Origin: Streptomyces sp. CB02058 | Lineage (GTDB): Bacteria; Actinomycetota; Actinomycetes; Streptomycetales; Streptomycetaceae | Direction: 5' to 3' | DNA length: 64,000 nt | Assembly: GCF_001905505.1 (NCBI RefSeq) | Contig: NZ_LIPG01000004.1 | Coordinates: 558,001 to 622,000 of the forward strand | Shown: positions 34,078 to 42,104 of the stretch, in pieces | Layout: the number at the start of each line of letters is the position of its first letter | How positions within the stretch are numbered: position 1 is the stretch's first letter | Notes under the pieces: model-generated | The model's database searches: none | What the model was told of the DNA's origin: nothing | The model's input: the letters and a program-made list of their open reading frames with translations, nothing else | Position numbers and translations under genes: made by a program

Positions 34078-35013
34078 ATGTTGGTCTCCCTCGCGCTGCT
34101 GCTGCTCGGCGCCTTGGCCGCGGTCGTGGCCCCGGGCCTGATGGCGAGGGCCCGATGGCCGGAGCGCGAGCCGGTCGTGGCCCTCTGGGTCTGGCAGTGC
34201 GTGGTGGCGGGCGTCCTGCTGTCCTTCGGGCTCTCCATGACGCTGAGCGCGGCAGCCGCCTGGCAGGCGGTGCGCGGCCATGTCTTCGCGCCCGCACCGC
34301 ACGCCGTGGTCGAGGCGTACGCCCTGGGCGCGTACGGCCCTTGGTCGGCGGTCATCGCGGTGCTGCTGGCACTCGGCGGGGTGTGGACCGCGGCCATGCT
34401 CGTACGGGAGATCCACCGGGCCCGGGTGCGTCGCAGGCAGCGGCGACGCGAACTGCTGGTCCGGTCCCCGCTGATGCCCGGCGAGGAGCCCGGCAGCGGG
34501 CGCCTCGTGGTGCTGGAGGGCGAGCGTCCGGACGCGTGGTGGCTGCCGGGGGCGGCTCCTCAACTGGTCATCACCACCGCGGCACTCGGACGCCTCAAGG
34601 GCCGTCAGCTCGACGCGGTGCTCGCGCACGAGCAGGGGCACGCTCAGGCGCGCCACGACTGGCTCCTGCACTGCTCGGGCGCGCTCGCGTCCGGCTTTCC
34701 GCAGGTACCGGTGTTCGCCGCGTTCCGCGACGAGATGCACCACCTCGTCGAACTGGCCGCGGACGACGTGGCGTCGAGGCGCTTCGGGCGCCTCACGATC
34801 GCGCTCGCCCTGGTCGAACTCAACGAGGACCGCGGGGTGTTCGGCCCGTGTCCCACGCCCGACGCACACATGCCCCTCAGGGTGAACCGCCTGCTCGCGC
34901 CGGTGGAGCGGCTCACCGCGGGCCGTCGGCTGCGGCTGACGGCCGCTGCCGCGCTGGTGCCCGTCGTGCCACTGCTCGTGGCCTTCGTACCGGGGCTCAG
35001 CGCGCTGGGTTAG
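34078..35013 (+). CDS. M56 family (BlaR1-like) membrane metallopeptidase
   Basis: A 311-residue protein with three N-terminal TM segments (about 1-22, 37-62, 87-109), a basic loop (RARVRRRQRRRELL), the zinc motif HEQGH (184-188) and downstream ELAADDVASRR with the third ligand, then a last TM segment (about 285-307). Such peptidases act with BlaI/MecI repressors in antibiotic or stress sensing; no BlaI gene is in this window and there is no sensor domain. TAGGCT 7 nt before ATG suggests a leaderless message. Confidence 0.87.
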   Translation: MLVSLALLLLGALAAVVAPGLMARARWPEREPVVALWVWQCVVAGVLLSFGLSMTLSAAAAWQAVRGHVFAPAPHAVVEAYALGAYGPWSAVIAVLLALGGVWTAAMLVREIHRARVRRRQRRRELLVRSPLMPGEEPGSGRLVVLEGERPDAWWLPGAAPQLVITTAALGRLKGRQLDAVLAHEQGHAQARHDWLLHCSGALASGFPQVPVFAAFRDEMHHLVELAADDVASRRFGRLTIALALVELNEDRGVFGPCPTPDAHMPLRVNRLLAPVERLTAGRRLRLTAAAALVPVVPLLVAFVPGLSALG

Positions 35014-35047
35014 CCTCCCGGACGCATCGTCCGCGAGGATCGTCCCC

Positions 35048-35737
35048 ATGCACTCCCCTCCCCATCTCCCGCGCGCCCGGCCTCCCTTCCTCGTCACCGG
35101 CCTGGTCTGCGCCGCCCTGGCCCTCGTCCTGACCGTGCTGGTCGCGGTGCGCTGGTCCCCCCTGGTGTCTCTGGACGGCGTCGTGGCCGACGCCCTGCAC
35201 CGTGACGCGGTGGCCGAACCAGGGCTGGTCCATGTCAACAGGGTGCTGACGGACTGGGTGTGGGACCCCTGGACGATGCGCGCCCTGACCGCCGCGGCCG
35301 TGATCCTGCTGTGGTGGCGCGGGGCGCGTGTGCTGGCCGGGTGGGTGGCGGCGACCAGCCTGTTCGCGACGCTGCTCCAGCAGGGCCTGAAGGCGGCGGT
35401 GGGCCGGGAGCGTCCCCGGTGGCCCGACCCCGTGGACTCGGCGAACTACGCGGCCTACCCCTCGGGGCACGCCATGACGGCTGCGGTGACCTGCGGGCTC
35501 CTGATGTGGCTGCTGCGCCTGCACGGTGCGCCTCCCGCCGTGTGGTGGGGCTCACTGATCCTCACCGCGGTCTCGGTGGCCGGCGTCGCCTTCACACGCC
35601 TCTACCTGGGCGTGCACTGGATGAGCGACGTGCTGGGCGGGGTGCTGCTCGCGGGAGCCGTGGTCGCGCTCTCCGTCGCCGGATACGGCGCGTCCACGGC
35701 GCGGCGCACGGCGGGTGGCGAGGAGCCGCCCTTGTAG
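35048..35737 (+). CDS. phosphatase PAP2 family protein
   Basis: A 229-residue PAP2 (type 2 phosphatidate phosphatase) membrane protein. All three motifs are present: KAAVGRERP (K115, R122), PSGH (138-141) and RLYLGVHWMSDVLGG (R184, H190, D194), with about six TM segments. It dephosphorylates lipid phosphates such as PA or undecaprenyl diphosphate. Located 34 nt after the M56 gene. Confidence 0.91.
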   Translation: MHSPPHLPRARPPFLVTGLVCAALALVLTVLVAVRWSPLVSLDGVVADALHRDAVAEPGLVHVNRVLTDWVWDPWTMRALTAAAVILLWWRGARVLAGWVAATSLFATLLQQGLKAAVGRERPRWPDPVDSANYAAYPSGHAMTAAVTCGLLMWLLRLHGAPPAVWWGSLILTAVSVAGVAFTRLYLGVHWMSDVLGGVLLAGAVVALSVAGYGASTARRTAGGEEPPL

Positions 35738-35767
35738 GGCCTCGCCCGGAGCCACGATGATCGGACC

Positions 35768-36493
35768 ATGCGGATCAAGGGTGTACTTTTCGACTTCTCC
35801 GGGACCCTCTTCCGGATCGAGCCGGTCACATCGTGGCTGCGCGCCGTCCTCGACGCCCGGGGCATCGCCGTGGAGCAGGACGACTTCGAGCGGTTCGCGC
35901 ACCGGCTGGCGGAAGCCGGTGCGCAGCCCGGAGGCCCCCGGCCCGTGGCCGTTCCCCCGGCGCTGGCCGAGGTCTGGGCCCTTCGCGACAGCAGCGCGAA
36001 GACCCACAGGGAGGCCTTCACCGGCGCCGCGCGCCAGGTCCCCCTTCCGGACCCCGTCCTCTACGACGCGCTGTACGAGCGCCATATGGACCCGACGGCC
36101 TGGCAGCCGTACCCCGACGCGGCGGACGTGCTGCGCGGGCTGCGTGACAACGGCACGTCGATCGGTGTCGTGAGCAACATCGGCTGGGATCTGCGCCCCG
36201 TCTTCCGCGCGCACGGCCTGGACGAGCTGGTCGACGCCTATGTCCTGTCCTACGAGCACGGTGTCCAGAAGCCCGACCCCCTGCTGTTCCGTACGGCGTG
36301 CACGCTGCTGGGGCACGATCCCGCGGATGTGGTCATGGTCGGTGACGACCGCGAGGCGGACGCGGGGGCGGCGGCTGTGGGGTGTGAGGTGCGTTTCGTC
36401 GACCACCTGCCCGTGTCCCGGCGGCCGGACGGGCTCAGGTCCCTCGGCCTGCTCGATCGCACGGGAGAGGGGTACGCTCCGCGCGCCTCGTGA
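35768..36493 (+). CDS. HAD family hydrolase
   Basis: A 241-residue HAD-superfamily protein: motif I DFSGT (nucleophile D9; the acid/base D usually two residues later is S), motif II VVSNIGWD, motif III K169 in GVQKPDP and motif IV VMVGDDREAD. The missing second Asp of DxD is typical of haloacid-dehalogenase-type and some atypical members, so phosphatase activity is uncertain. It is 30 nt after the PAP2 gene. Confidence 0.85.
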   Translation: MRIKGVLFDFSGTLFRIEPVTSWLRAVLDARGIAVEQDDFERFAHRLAEAGAQPGGPRPVAVPPALAEVWALRDSSAKTHREAFTGAARQVPLPDPVLYDALYERHMDPTAWQPYPDAADVLRGLRDNGTSIGVVSNIGWDLRPVFRAHGLDELVDAYVLSYEHGVQKPDPLLFRTACTLLGHDPADVVMVGDDREADAGAAAVGCEVRFVDHLPVSRRPDGLRSLGLLDRTGEGYAPRAS

Positions 36494-36573
36494 AGGATTC
36501 CGGCGGACGGTGTGAGGGATATCCCTGTCCCGGAAGGGGACTCGCGACCCGATGGGGGTTTAGTTTGGTGGAC

Positions 36574-36753
36574 ATGTCCCCGTATCCGAACACGTCCGTC
36601 ACCGCGCGCCCCGCCTCCGTCGTCAACGAAGAGATTCGCGACCTGTGGCAGCGCTCGGGCGGACTGCTGTCCCCGGACGAGGAGAGGCTGTACCAGCGTC
36701 TGCTGGTGGAGTGGGCCACCGCCGCGGGCACGAGCGTCCGCCCGGCGGCCTGA
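36574..36753 (+). CDS. small hypothetical protein
   Basis: A 59-residue protein, of a type I recall from other streptomycetes, function unknown. Two short helices: ASVVNEEIRDLWQRSG and SPDEERLYQRLLVEWATAA. No SD; TAGTTT (36561-36566) is 7 nt before ATG, so a leaderless mRNA is likely. Followed by a hairpin at 36841. Confidence 0.68.
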   Translation: MSPYPNTSVTARPASVVNEEIRDLWQRSGGLLSPDEERLYQRLLVEWATAAGTSVRPAA

Positions 36754-36840
36754 GCTTCCGCGCGGCCGCCTGCCTTCCGTCCGGCCCTCCGAAGACTTCC
36801 GCGCCCGCCCTGATGACTTCCGGGCAGCGCACGGCGCTCC

Positions 36841-36873
36841 TGATTCCGGCGATCCCCCGCATCGCCGGAATCA
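36841..36873 (+). terminator. terminator downstream of the 59-residue gene
   Basis: 13-bp perfect stem (TGATTCCGGCGAT, 36841-36853, with 36861-36873), 7-nt loop CCCCCGC. Confidence 0.8.
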
Positions 36874-36919
36874 GGGGTACAGCATGTCCCCGTGCCGCCC
36901 ACGGGTCAATCGGATAGAC

Positions 36920-36953
36920 GCGCCCCGCCGGGCGGAGACTCCCGGCGGGGCGC
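36920..36953 (-). terminator. terminator of the LVIVD gene
   Basis: 13-bp perfect stem (GCGCCCCGCCGGG, 36920-36932, with 36941-36953), 8-nt loop, 30 nt after the LVIVD stop on the minus strand. Confidence 0.85.
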
Positions 36954-36983
36954 TTGCGTTCATCTGCGTGGGAAGCGGGTGGG

Positions 36984-38474
36984 TCAGCGGTCGAAGTAGT
37001 CCGGCTGCGTCTGGACGTTGAGCTCCTTCAGCCGCACCTTCTTCGCCGGGTCCGTCCGCCGGTCGTCGAGCTTCAGGACGTCGAAGCCCTTGGCGATGTC
37101 GTTGGAGTAGATGTAGCCGTTGTAGTAGTACGCCGACCACGGGCCGGCCGTGGTGACCGCCGCCGTGGAGATGGGACCGCGCTCGAAGTACGCGATCTCC
37201 TTCGGCTTGGAGGAGTCGGTGAAGTCCCACACGGAGACGCCGCCCTGGTACCAGGCCTGGACCATCAGGTCACGGCCCTTGACCGGGATGATCGAACCGT
37301 TGTGCGCGACGCACACCTCGGTGTCCGCCTGGGGGCGGTCGATCTTGAAGTAGCTGCGGAAGACCAGCTTGCGGTTGTCGCCCTTGCCCGTGATGTCGTA
37401 GACACCGTCGGCCCCGCGGTTCGGTCCGGTCGCCTCGTTGCAGGTGGCCGCACCGCCGCCGCCGAGCTCGTCGGTGAACACCACCTTGTCCGCGCCCTGG
37501 TTGAAGGTCGCGGAGTGCCAGAACGCGAAGTTCACGTTGTCCTGGACCCGGTCGATGATCCTCGGGTTCTCCGGGTCCTTGATGGAGAAGAGCAGACCGT
37601 CACCCATGCACGCCCCGGCCGCCAGGTCCTTCGACGGCAGGACGGTGATGTCGTGGCATCCGGTCGTCTTCGAGACGCCGGGGTTGATCGGCGCGCCCGG
37701 GTTTCCGCCGTCCGGGAAGAGGACGGGGAAGTTCACGATCCGGGCGTCCTCGGGAGCACTGCGCGGCACCTTGATGACGGAGATGCCGTCGTGCGGCGGC
37801 TGGCAGTCCGGGAACGTCTCGTTGGGTGAGTAGGAGGAGACGTAGACGTAGACGCTCTTGCGCTCGGGAATGATCGTGTGGGTGTGGGAGCCGCACGCGG
37901 TCTCGACGGCGGCGACGTACTTCGGGTTGCGCTTGTCGCTGATGTCGAAGACCTTCATGCCCTCCCAGGAGGACTTCTCCGTGGCCGGCTGGGTGGTGCT
38001 GGCACAGGAGTTGTCGCTGCGCGAGGAGTCGGTCGACAGGAAGAGGAGGTTCCCGGAGACCGAGATGTCGTTCTGCGATCCGGGGCACAGGACCTGCGCG
38101 ACGGTCCTCGGCTTCCTCGGGTTGCGGATGTCGAAGATCCGGAAGCCGTCGTAGTTTCCGGCGAACGCGTAGTCGCCCTGGAAGGCCAGGTCCGAGTTGG
38201 TGCCCTTGAGCGCGTCCTTGGGGATGTTCGCGAGGTGCTCGATGTTGGAGCTGTGGACGATCTCGTCCACGCCGGGTATCTCGCCGCTCTCGATCGCGGC
38301 GCGTGCTTCGGCCTGCTCGCTCACGGAGACACCGCTGCGGGTGGTGGCGGTGTCGCCCGGGTCGGGGGTCGCGGCCGCGGGTCCGGCCGTGAACAGTGTG
38401 GCGATGAGCCCGGCCGCGGCTGCCGCCACACCTAGACGTCTGCGCCGCACGCTGGTGGTGTGCAACGAGGTCAC
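36984..38474 (-). CDS. secreted LVIVD repeat-containing beta-propeller protein
   Basis: A 496-residue exported protein: basic N region (RRRRLG), hydrophobic segment (about 15-36) and likely cleavage at AAA-TPD (about 36). The rest contains LVIVD-like blades (GNYDGFRIFDIRNPRKPRTV, EGMKVFDISDKRNPKYVAAV, GVSVWDFTDSSKPKEI) and a conserved DITV/CHDI region, giving a beta-propeller of unknown function. GGGAGG precedes the start. It is divergent from the DUF305 lipoprotein. Confidence 0.87.
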   Translation of the reverse strand: MTSLHTTSVRRRRLGVAAAAAGLIATLFTAGPAAATPDPGDTATTRSGVSVSEQAEARAAIESGEIPGVDEIVHSSNIEHLANIPKDALKGTNSDLAFQGDYAFAGNYDGFRIFDIRNPRKPRTVAQVLCPGSQNDISVSGNLLFLSTDSSRSDNSCASTTQPATEKSSWEGMKVFDISDKRNPKYVAAVETACGSHTHTIIPERKSVYVYVSSYSPNETFPDCQPPHDGISVIKVPRSAPEDARIVNFPVLFPDGGNPGAPINPGVSKTTGCHDITVLPSKDLAAGACMGDGLLFSIKDPENPRIIDRVQDNVNFAFWHSATFNQGADKVVFTDELGGGGAATCNEATGPNRGADGVYDITGKGDNRKLVFRSYFKIDRPQADTEVCVAHNGSIIPVKGRDLMVQAWYQGGVSVWDFTDSSKPKEIAYFERGPISTAAVTTAGPWSAYYYNGYIYSNDIAKGFDVLKLDDRRTDPAKKVRLKELNVQTQPDYFDR

Positions 38475-38524
38475 TGTGTCCTCCCTTGTATCCGTCCGTC
38501 GAAGAACGGTGCATGGACCCCGGC

Positions 38525-38552
38525 AGTATCGTCCATATCATGTACACACCAA
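38525..38552 (-). promoter_or_regulatory. possible promoter of the LVIVD gene
   Basis: Minus strand: TTGGTG (complement of 38547-38552), 16-bp spacer, GATACT (complement of 38525-38530), about 50 nt upstream of the start. Confidence 0.5.
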
Positions 38553-38649
38553 CAGGTGGCAACAGAGACGTAATAGAAGTTTTTGATCACCGGCCGGTGG
38601 AAGGTGCTAGGACGGTCGGCGACACACTCGTGCGGCAATGGAGGTCAGC

Positions 38650-39321
38650 GTGTTGATCCACCGTCGGAACGCGCACGCGCGCGCAGCCGCCCTGGCTGCC
38701 ACGCTCACGGCTGCCGTTATCGTCCTGTCGGGCTGCGACGGGAGCAGCGACGACGCCGGGGCGAACACGGGGGCGGACAAGGGCCCTTCGGTCGTGGCGC
38801 CGGGGAAGCCCGGCGAACCCGCGAGGACGCTGTCGGCCGAGGAGGCGGCGAAGGAGGTGGGCGACGACACCCCCAACTCCGCCGACTTCCGTTATGCCCG
38901 GATGATGATCGAGCACCACGAACAGGCCATCGTGCTCACCGCACTCGTCCCCGGCCGGGCGTCCTCACCGTCCGTCGAACGGCTCGCGAAGCGCATATCG
39001 GCAAGCCAGCAGCCCGAGATCGGCGCCATGGAAGGCTGGCTGAAGAACAACGGCGGGGACGGCCGCGAGGAGACGCACGAGGACCATGCCGCGATGCCCG
39101 GCATGGCGACGGACCAGCAGATCGAGCGGTTGCGCGCCGCACGCGGCAAGGCCTTCGACACGCTGTTCCTGGACCTGATGATCACCCACCACCAGGGCGC
39201 GGTGACCATGGCGACCGAGGCGCTGGCGGACGGCAACAACGTACTGGTGGAGGAGATGGCCAACGACGTCGTCGCCCAGCAGACCGTGGAGATCGACCGG
39301 ATGCGCGGTCTGATGACCTGA
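38650..39321 (+). CDS. DUF305 domain-containing lipoprotein
   Basis: A 223-residue lipoprotein: signal peptide with lipobox VLSGC (C29), a Pro/Gly-rich linker (about 30-65) and a DUF305 four-helix domain with two histidine motifs, MMIEHHEQAI and MITHHQGAV, plus HEDHAAMPGMATDQQ. These His/Met residues resemble copper-binding sites, and DUF305 proteins often occur with copper genes. GTG 38650 is chosen over ATG 38638 because GGAGG lies 5 nt upstream. Confidence 0.87.
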   Translation: MLIHRRNAHARAAALAATLTAAVIVLSGCDGSSDDAGANTGADKGPSVVAPGKPGEPARTLSAEEAAKEVGDDTPNSADFRYARMMIEHHEQAIVLTALVPGRASSPSVERLAKRISASQQPEIGAMEGWLKNNGGDGREETHEDHAAMPGMATDQQIERLRAARGKAFDTLFLDLMITHHQGAVTMATEALADGNNVLVEEMANDVVAQQTVEIDRMRGLMT

Positions 39322-39410
39322 CGCACCACGCCGGTCCACCGGGCCCGCGCTCCTCCCCGCTTCCGCCCGTCGGTGCCATGCTGGAGGCATCCTGCGGGAA
39401 GAGGTGCGCC

Positions 39411-40790
39411 GTGCTCCGTGTCGCCGTCGTCGGTTCGGGTCCCAGCGGGGTCTACACCGCCCAGGCCCTGTTGCAGCAGTCGCGGGTTCCGGACGTGCGG
39501 GTGGATGTGCTGGACCGGCTGCCCACCCCGTACGGGCTGGTGCGCTACGGGGTGGCGCCCGACCACGAGAAGATCAAGTCGCTGCAGAGCAGCCTCCGGG
39601 CGGTCCTGGAGGACGAGCGGATCACCTTCGCCGGCCATGTGGAGGTCGGCGGCGAGGGCGGGCTGTCACCCGCCCGGCTGAAGGAGCTGTACCACGCGGT
39701 GGTCTACTGCGTCGGAGCGGCGGCCGACCGGCCGCTCGCCGTTCCCGGCGAGGGACTGCCGGGCAGCTTCTCCGCCACCGAGTTCGTCTCCTGGTACAGC
39801 GCCCATCCCGACGCCGGGGGCTTCGCGCTCCGCGCGCGTTCCGCCGTGGTGGTCGGGATCGGCAACGTGGCGGTGGACGTGGCCCGGATCCTGGCCCGGG
39901 GCGCGGCGGAGCTGCGGGGTACCGACGTGCCGCCGGCCGCACTCGACGCGCTCGGGGCGAGCCGGGTGCGCGAGGTGCACATCGTGGGCAGGCGCGGCCC
40001 CTCCCAGGCCAGGTTCACCACCAAGGAGCTGCGCGAGCTCGGGGCGCTGCCGCGGGCACGGATCGTCGTGGACGGCGCGGAACTCGCCCTGGATCCGGCC
40101 TGCACCGCTCCCCCGGACGGCCCTGGCGCGGCACCCCTTCCCGCCGTGGTCCGGCGCAATCTGGAGGTACTGCGCGGCTGGTCGGCCGCCCCGCCTCCCG
40201 CCCCGGCGGACGGCCGGGAGCGCCGCATCCGGCTGCGCTTCTTCCTGCGCCCGGCCGAGCTGCTGGAGCGGGACGGACGGGTGTCCGGGGTGCGGTTCGC
40301 GCGGACCGTCCCGGACGGGGCGGGTGGCGTGCGGGACACGGGGACGTACGAGGACATCGAGGCGCAGCTGGTGCTGCGGGCCGTGGGCTACCGGGGGACG
40401 CCGCTGCCCGGGCTGCCCTTCGACCCGGTGCGCGGCACGGTGCCGCACGCGGGCGGCCGGGTGCTCAGGGACGGGGTCGCGTCGCCCGGGGAGTACGTAG
40501 CCGGGTGGATCAAGCGCGGCCCCACGGGCGTCATCGGCTCGAACAGGTCGTGCGCGAAGGAGACGGTTGCCTCGCTGCTCGCGGACGCTCCGCTGCTGGC
40601 CCGCCGGGAGGTCTCCCCCGACCCGCTGGCCGCGCTGCGGGCTCAGGGGCTGCGGCCTGTGGAGTGGGCCGGCTGGCTGTCGATCGAGCGGGCCGAGTCG
40701 GCGCTCGGCCGGTCGCTGGGCCGTGGGCAGGTGAAGATCCCGGACTGGCCGGGACTGCTCGACGCGGCACGCGACGAGGGCGGCCGGTGA
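39411..40790 (+). CDS. FAD-dependent ferredoxin/adrenodoxin-type NADP reductase (FprA-like)
   Basis: A 459-residue flavoprotein of the adrenodoxin-reductase type: FAD motif VAVVGSGPSGVYTAQ (4-18), LPTPYGLVRYGVAPDHEKIK (41-60), NADP motif VVGIGNVAVDVARIL (about 143-157), GRRGPSQARFTTKEL, and the C-terminal GWIKRGPTGVIGSNRSCA (about 365-382). It moves electrons from NADPH to ferredoxins or P450 systems; no ferredoxin gene is adjacent. GTG start with AGAGG upstream. Its last codons are the first unit of a 35-bp repeat. Confidence 0.92.
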   Translation: MLRVAVVGSGPSGVYTAQALLQQSRVPDVRVDVLDRLPTPYGLVRYGVAPDHEKIKSLQSSLRAVLEDERITFAGHVEVGGEGGLSPARLKELYHAVVYCVGAAADRPLAVPGEGLPGSFSATEFVSWYSAHPDAGGFALRARSAVVVGIGNVAVDVARILARGAAELRGTDVPPAALDALGASRVREVHIVGRRGPSQARFTTKELRELGALPRARIVVDGAELALDPACTAPPDGPGAAPLPAVVRRNLEVLRGWSAAPPPAPADGRERRIRLRFFLRPAELLERDGRVSGVRFARTVPDGAGGVRDTGTYEDIEAQLVLRAVGYRGTPLPGLPFDPVRGTVPHAGGRVLRDGVASPGEYVAGWIKRGPTGVIGSNRSCAKETVASLLADAPLLARREVSPDPLAALRAQGLRPVEWAGWLSIERAESALGRSLGRGQVKIPDWPGLLDAARDEGGR

Positions 40791-40911
40791 CACGACCGCG
40801 GCGGCGCGGGGAAGGCGGCCGGTCGCACGACCGCGGCGGTGCGAGGAAGGCGGCCGGTGACGCGACGAGGACGGCGCGAGGAATGTGGCCGGTGTCGCGG
40901 TACGCGGTGAA
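40779..40911. repeat. 35-bp degenerate tandem repeat starting in the fprA-like stop region
   Basis: Copies at 40779-40813, 40814-40848 and 40849-40883 and a partial one at 40884-40911. The unit begins GGCGGCCGGTGAC and ends GCGAGGAA. The first copy includes the last codons and stop (GGC CGG TGA) of the reductase, and identity falls with distance, consistent with slippage duplication of the gene end. Confidence 0.82.
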
Positions 40912-40938
40912 CCCGGCCGGTGACCCGCCGGCGCGGCG

Positions 40939-41286
40939 TCAGTCCTCGCCGAACCGCTTCGTCTGGAGGTCGGCCGCCCCGAGGACACTGTCCAGCAGGC
41001 CGGGGAAGAGGGCGTCCAGGTCCTCCGTGCGCACACAGCTCAGCTTCGCCGTCCCCCGGTAGAACTGCGTGATGACGCCGTTCTCGCGGAGCACCCTGAA
41101 GTGGTGCGTGGTGGTGGACTTGGACACCGGGAGGTCGAAGCGGGAACAGGCCAGGTCGTCGGTCGCGCCGGCCAGCTGCCGCACGATCCGGAGCCTGACC
41201 GGGTCCGAGAGGGCATGGAGCACGCCCTCGACGCGGATCTCCTCGCGCGAGGGATGGGCGAGCACGCGAGCAGCGTTCGTCGTCAC
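40939..41286 (-). CDS. ArsR family transcriptional regulator
   Basis: A 115-residue winged-helix repressor: REEIRVEGVLHALSDPVRLR (about 14-33) and recognition helix SKSTTTHHFRVLRENG (about 59-74). A single Cys in DDLACSRF means no clear metal site, so it may sense a redox or organic signal. Start GTG 41286 has GGAGC 6 nt upstream. CTTCGTAC-type sites occur near its own start and upstream of the OYE gene, suggesting it controls both. Confidence 0.87.
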   Translation of the reverse strand: MTTNAARVLAHPSREEIRVEGVLHALSDPVRLRIVRQLAGATDDLACSRFDLPVSKSTTTHHFRVLRENGVITQFYRGTAKLSCVRTEDLDALFPGLLDSVLGAADLQTKRFGED

Positions 41287-41296
41287 GTTTGCTCCA

Positions 41297-41334
41297 CTTC
41301 GTACAGGGGCCTTCATTGTACGAGAGTCATCGTA
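41297..41334. promoter_or_regulatory. predicted ArsR autoregulatory sites
   Basis: CTTCGTAC (41297-41304) and the inverted repeat TACGA-N6-TCGTA (41319-41334), just upstream of the arsR start. Confidence 0.55.
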
Positions 41335-41337
41335 ATT

Positions 41338-42075
41338 TTATCCACGGGCGGCCACCACGAGCCGGGCGCGGGGGCTGCCGTCCGGCCTCCGGCCGAGCGC
41401 CTCCAGCGGCAGCAGCCGCACCTCGAATCCGGTGCGTACGAGGTCGTCCACCACACCGGCGAGCGGGAACGTGCGGTAGTACATGATGAAACGCGGGTGC
41501 CACAGGGCGTTGCGCACCCGCATCGCCACGTCGAAGCCGAGGAGAGACCAGTAGGCCCGGGAACCCACCGCGGGCGGCGCGCCCACCGGGAAGACGAACA
41601 CTCCGCCCGGCCGCAGCGACGCGTACACCTGGTCGAACAGCGTGGGGCGTTCCTCCGGCAGGAAGTGGCCGAACGCCCCGAAGCTCAGGGCCAGGTCGAA
41701 CGCCGGCGTGAACGGCAGCGCCCGGGCGTCGGCCCGCACCCAGTCCACCGCCGGCCCCTGGGCAGGTGCGGAGGGACCGGTGTGCGCGGACCGCGCCACG
41801 CCGAGCATGCCGGCGCTGAAGTCGACGCCGGTGACCCGCTCCCGGCAGAGCTCCCGCAGGACGCCCACGCCCGCGCCGGTGCCGCAGCAGACGTCCAGGC
41901 CCCGGTCGAAGGGCCCGAGCGGCCGGACCGCGTCGGCGACGGCGTCGAGCACACGGTCCGGGGTCCGGTAGGGCGTCAGGTCGAACTTCGGGGCGAGCAG
42001 GTCGTATCCGCGCATCGTCGAGGAGAGCGCTTGTACGGCCAGTTCGCGCAGCGTGGGGCCCTCGGGAATCGGCAT
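41338..42075 (-). CDS. class I SAM-dependent methyltransferase
   Basis: A 245-residue Rossmann methyltransferase: motif I LDVCCGTGAGVGVL (60-73), GVDFSAGML (motif II) and LALSFGAFGHF (motif IV). YDLLAPKFDLTPYRTPDRVL precedes it. The substrate is unknown. Located between the OYE and ArsR genes, same strand. Confidence 0.87.
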   Translation of the reverse strand: MPIPEGPTLRELAVQALSSTMRGYDLLAPKFDLTPYRTPDRVLDAVADAVRPLGPFDRGLDVCCGTGAGVGVLRELCRERVTGVDFSAGMLGVARSAHTGPSAPAQGPAVDWVRADARALPFTPAFDLALSFGAFGHFLPEERPTLFDQVYASLRPGGVFVFPVGAPPAVGSRAYWSLLGFDVAMRVRNALWHPRFIMYYRTFPLAGVVDDLVRTGFEVRLLPLEALGRRPDGSPRARLVVAARG

Positions 42076-42104
42076 CGCCGCTCAGCGTACCCACTGAGGC
42101 CGGG

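Noticed and set aside
34078..35013. Beta-lactam sensor BlaR1
   Set aside because: The metallopeptidase domain is present, but there is no penicillin-binding sensor domain and no BlaI partner in the window.
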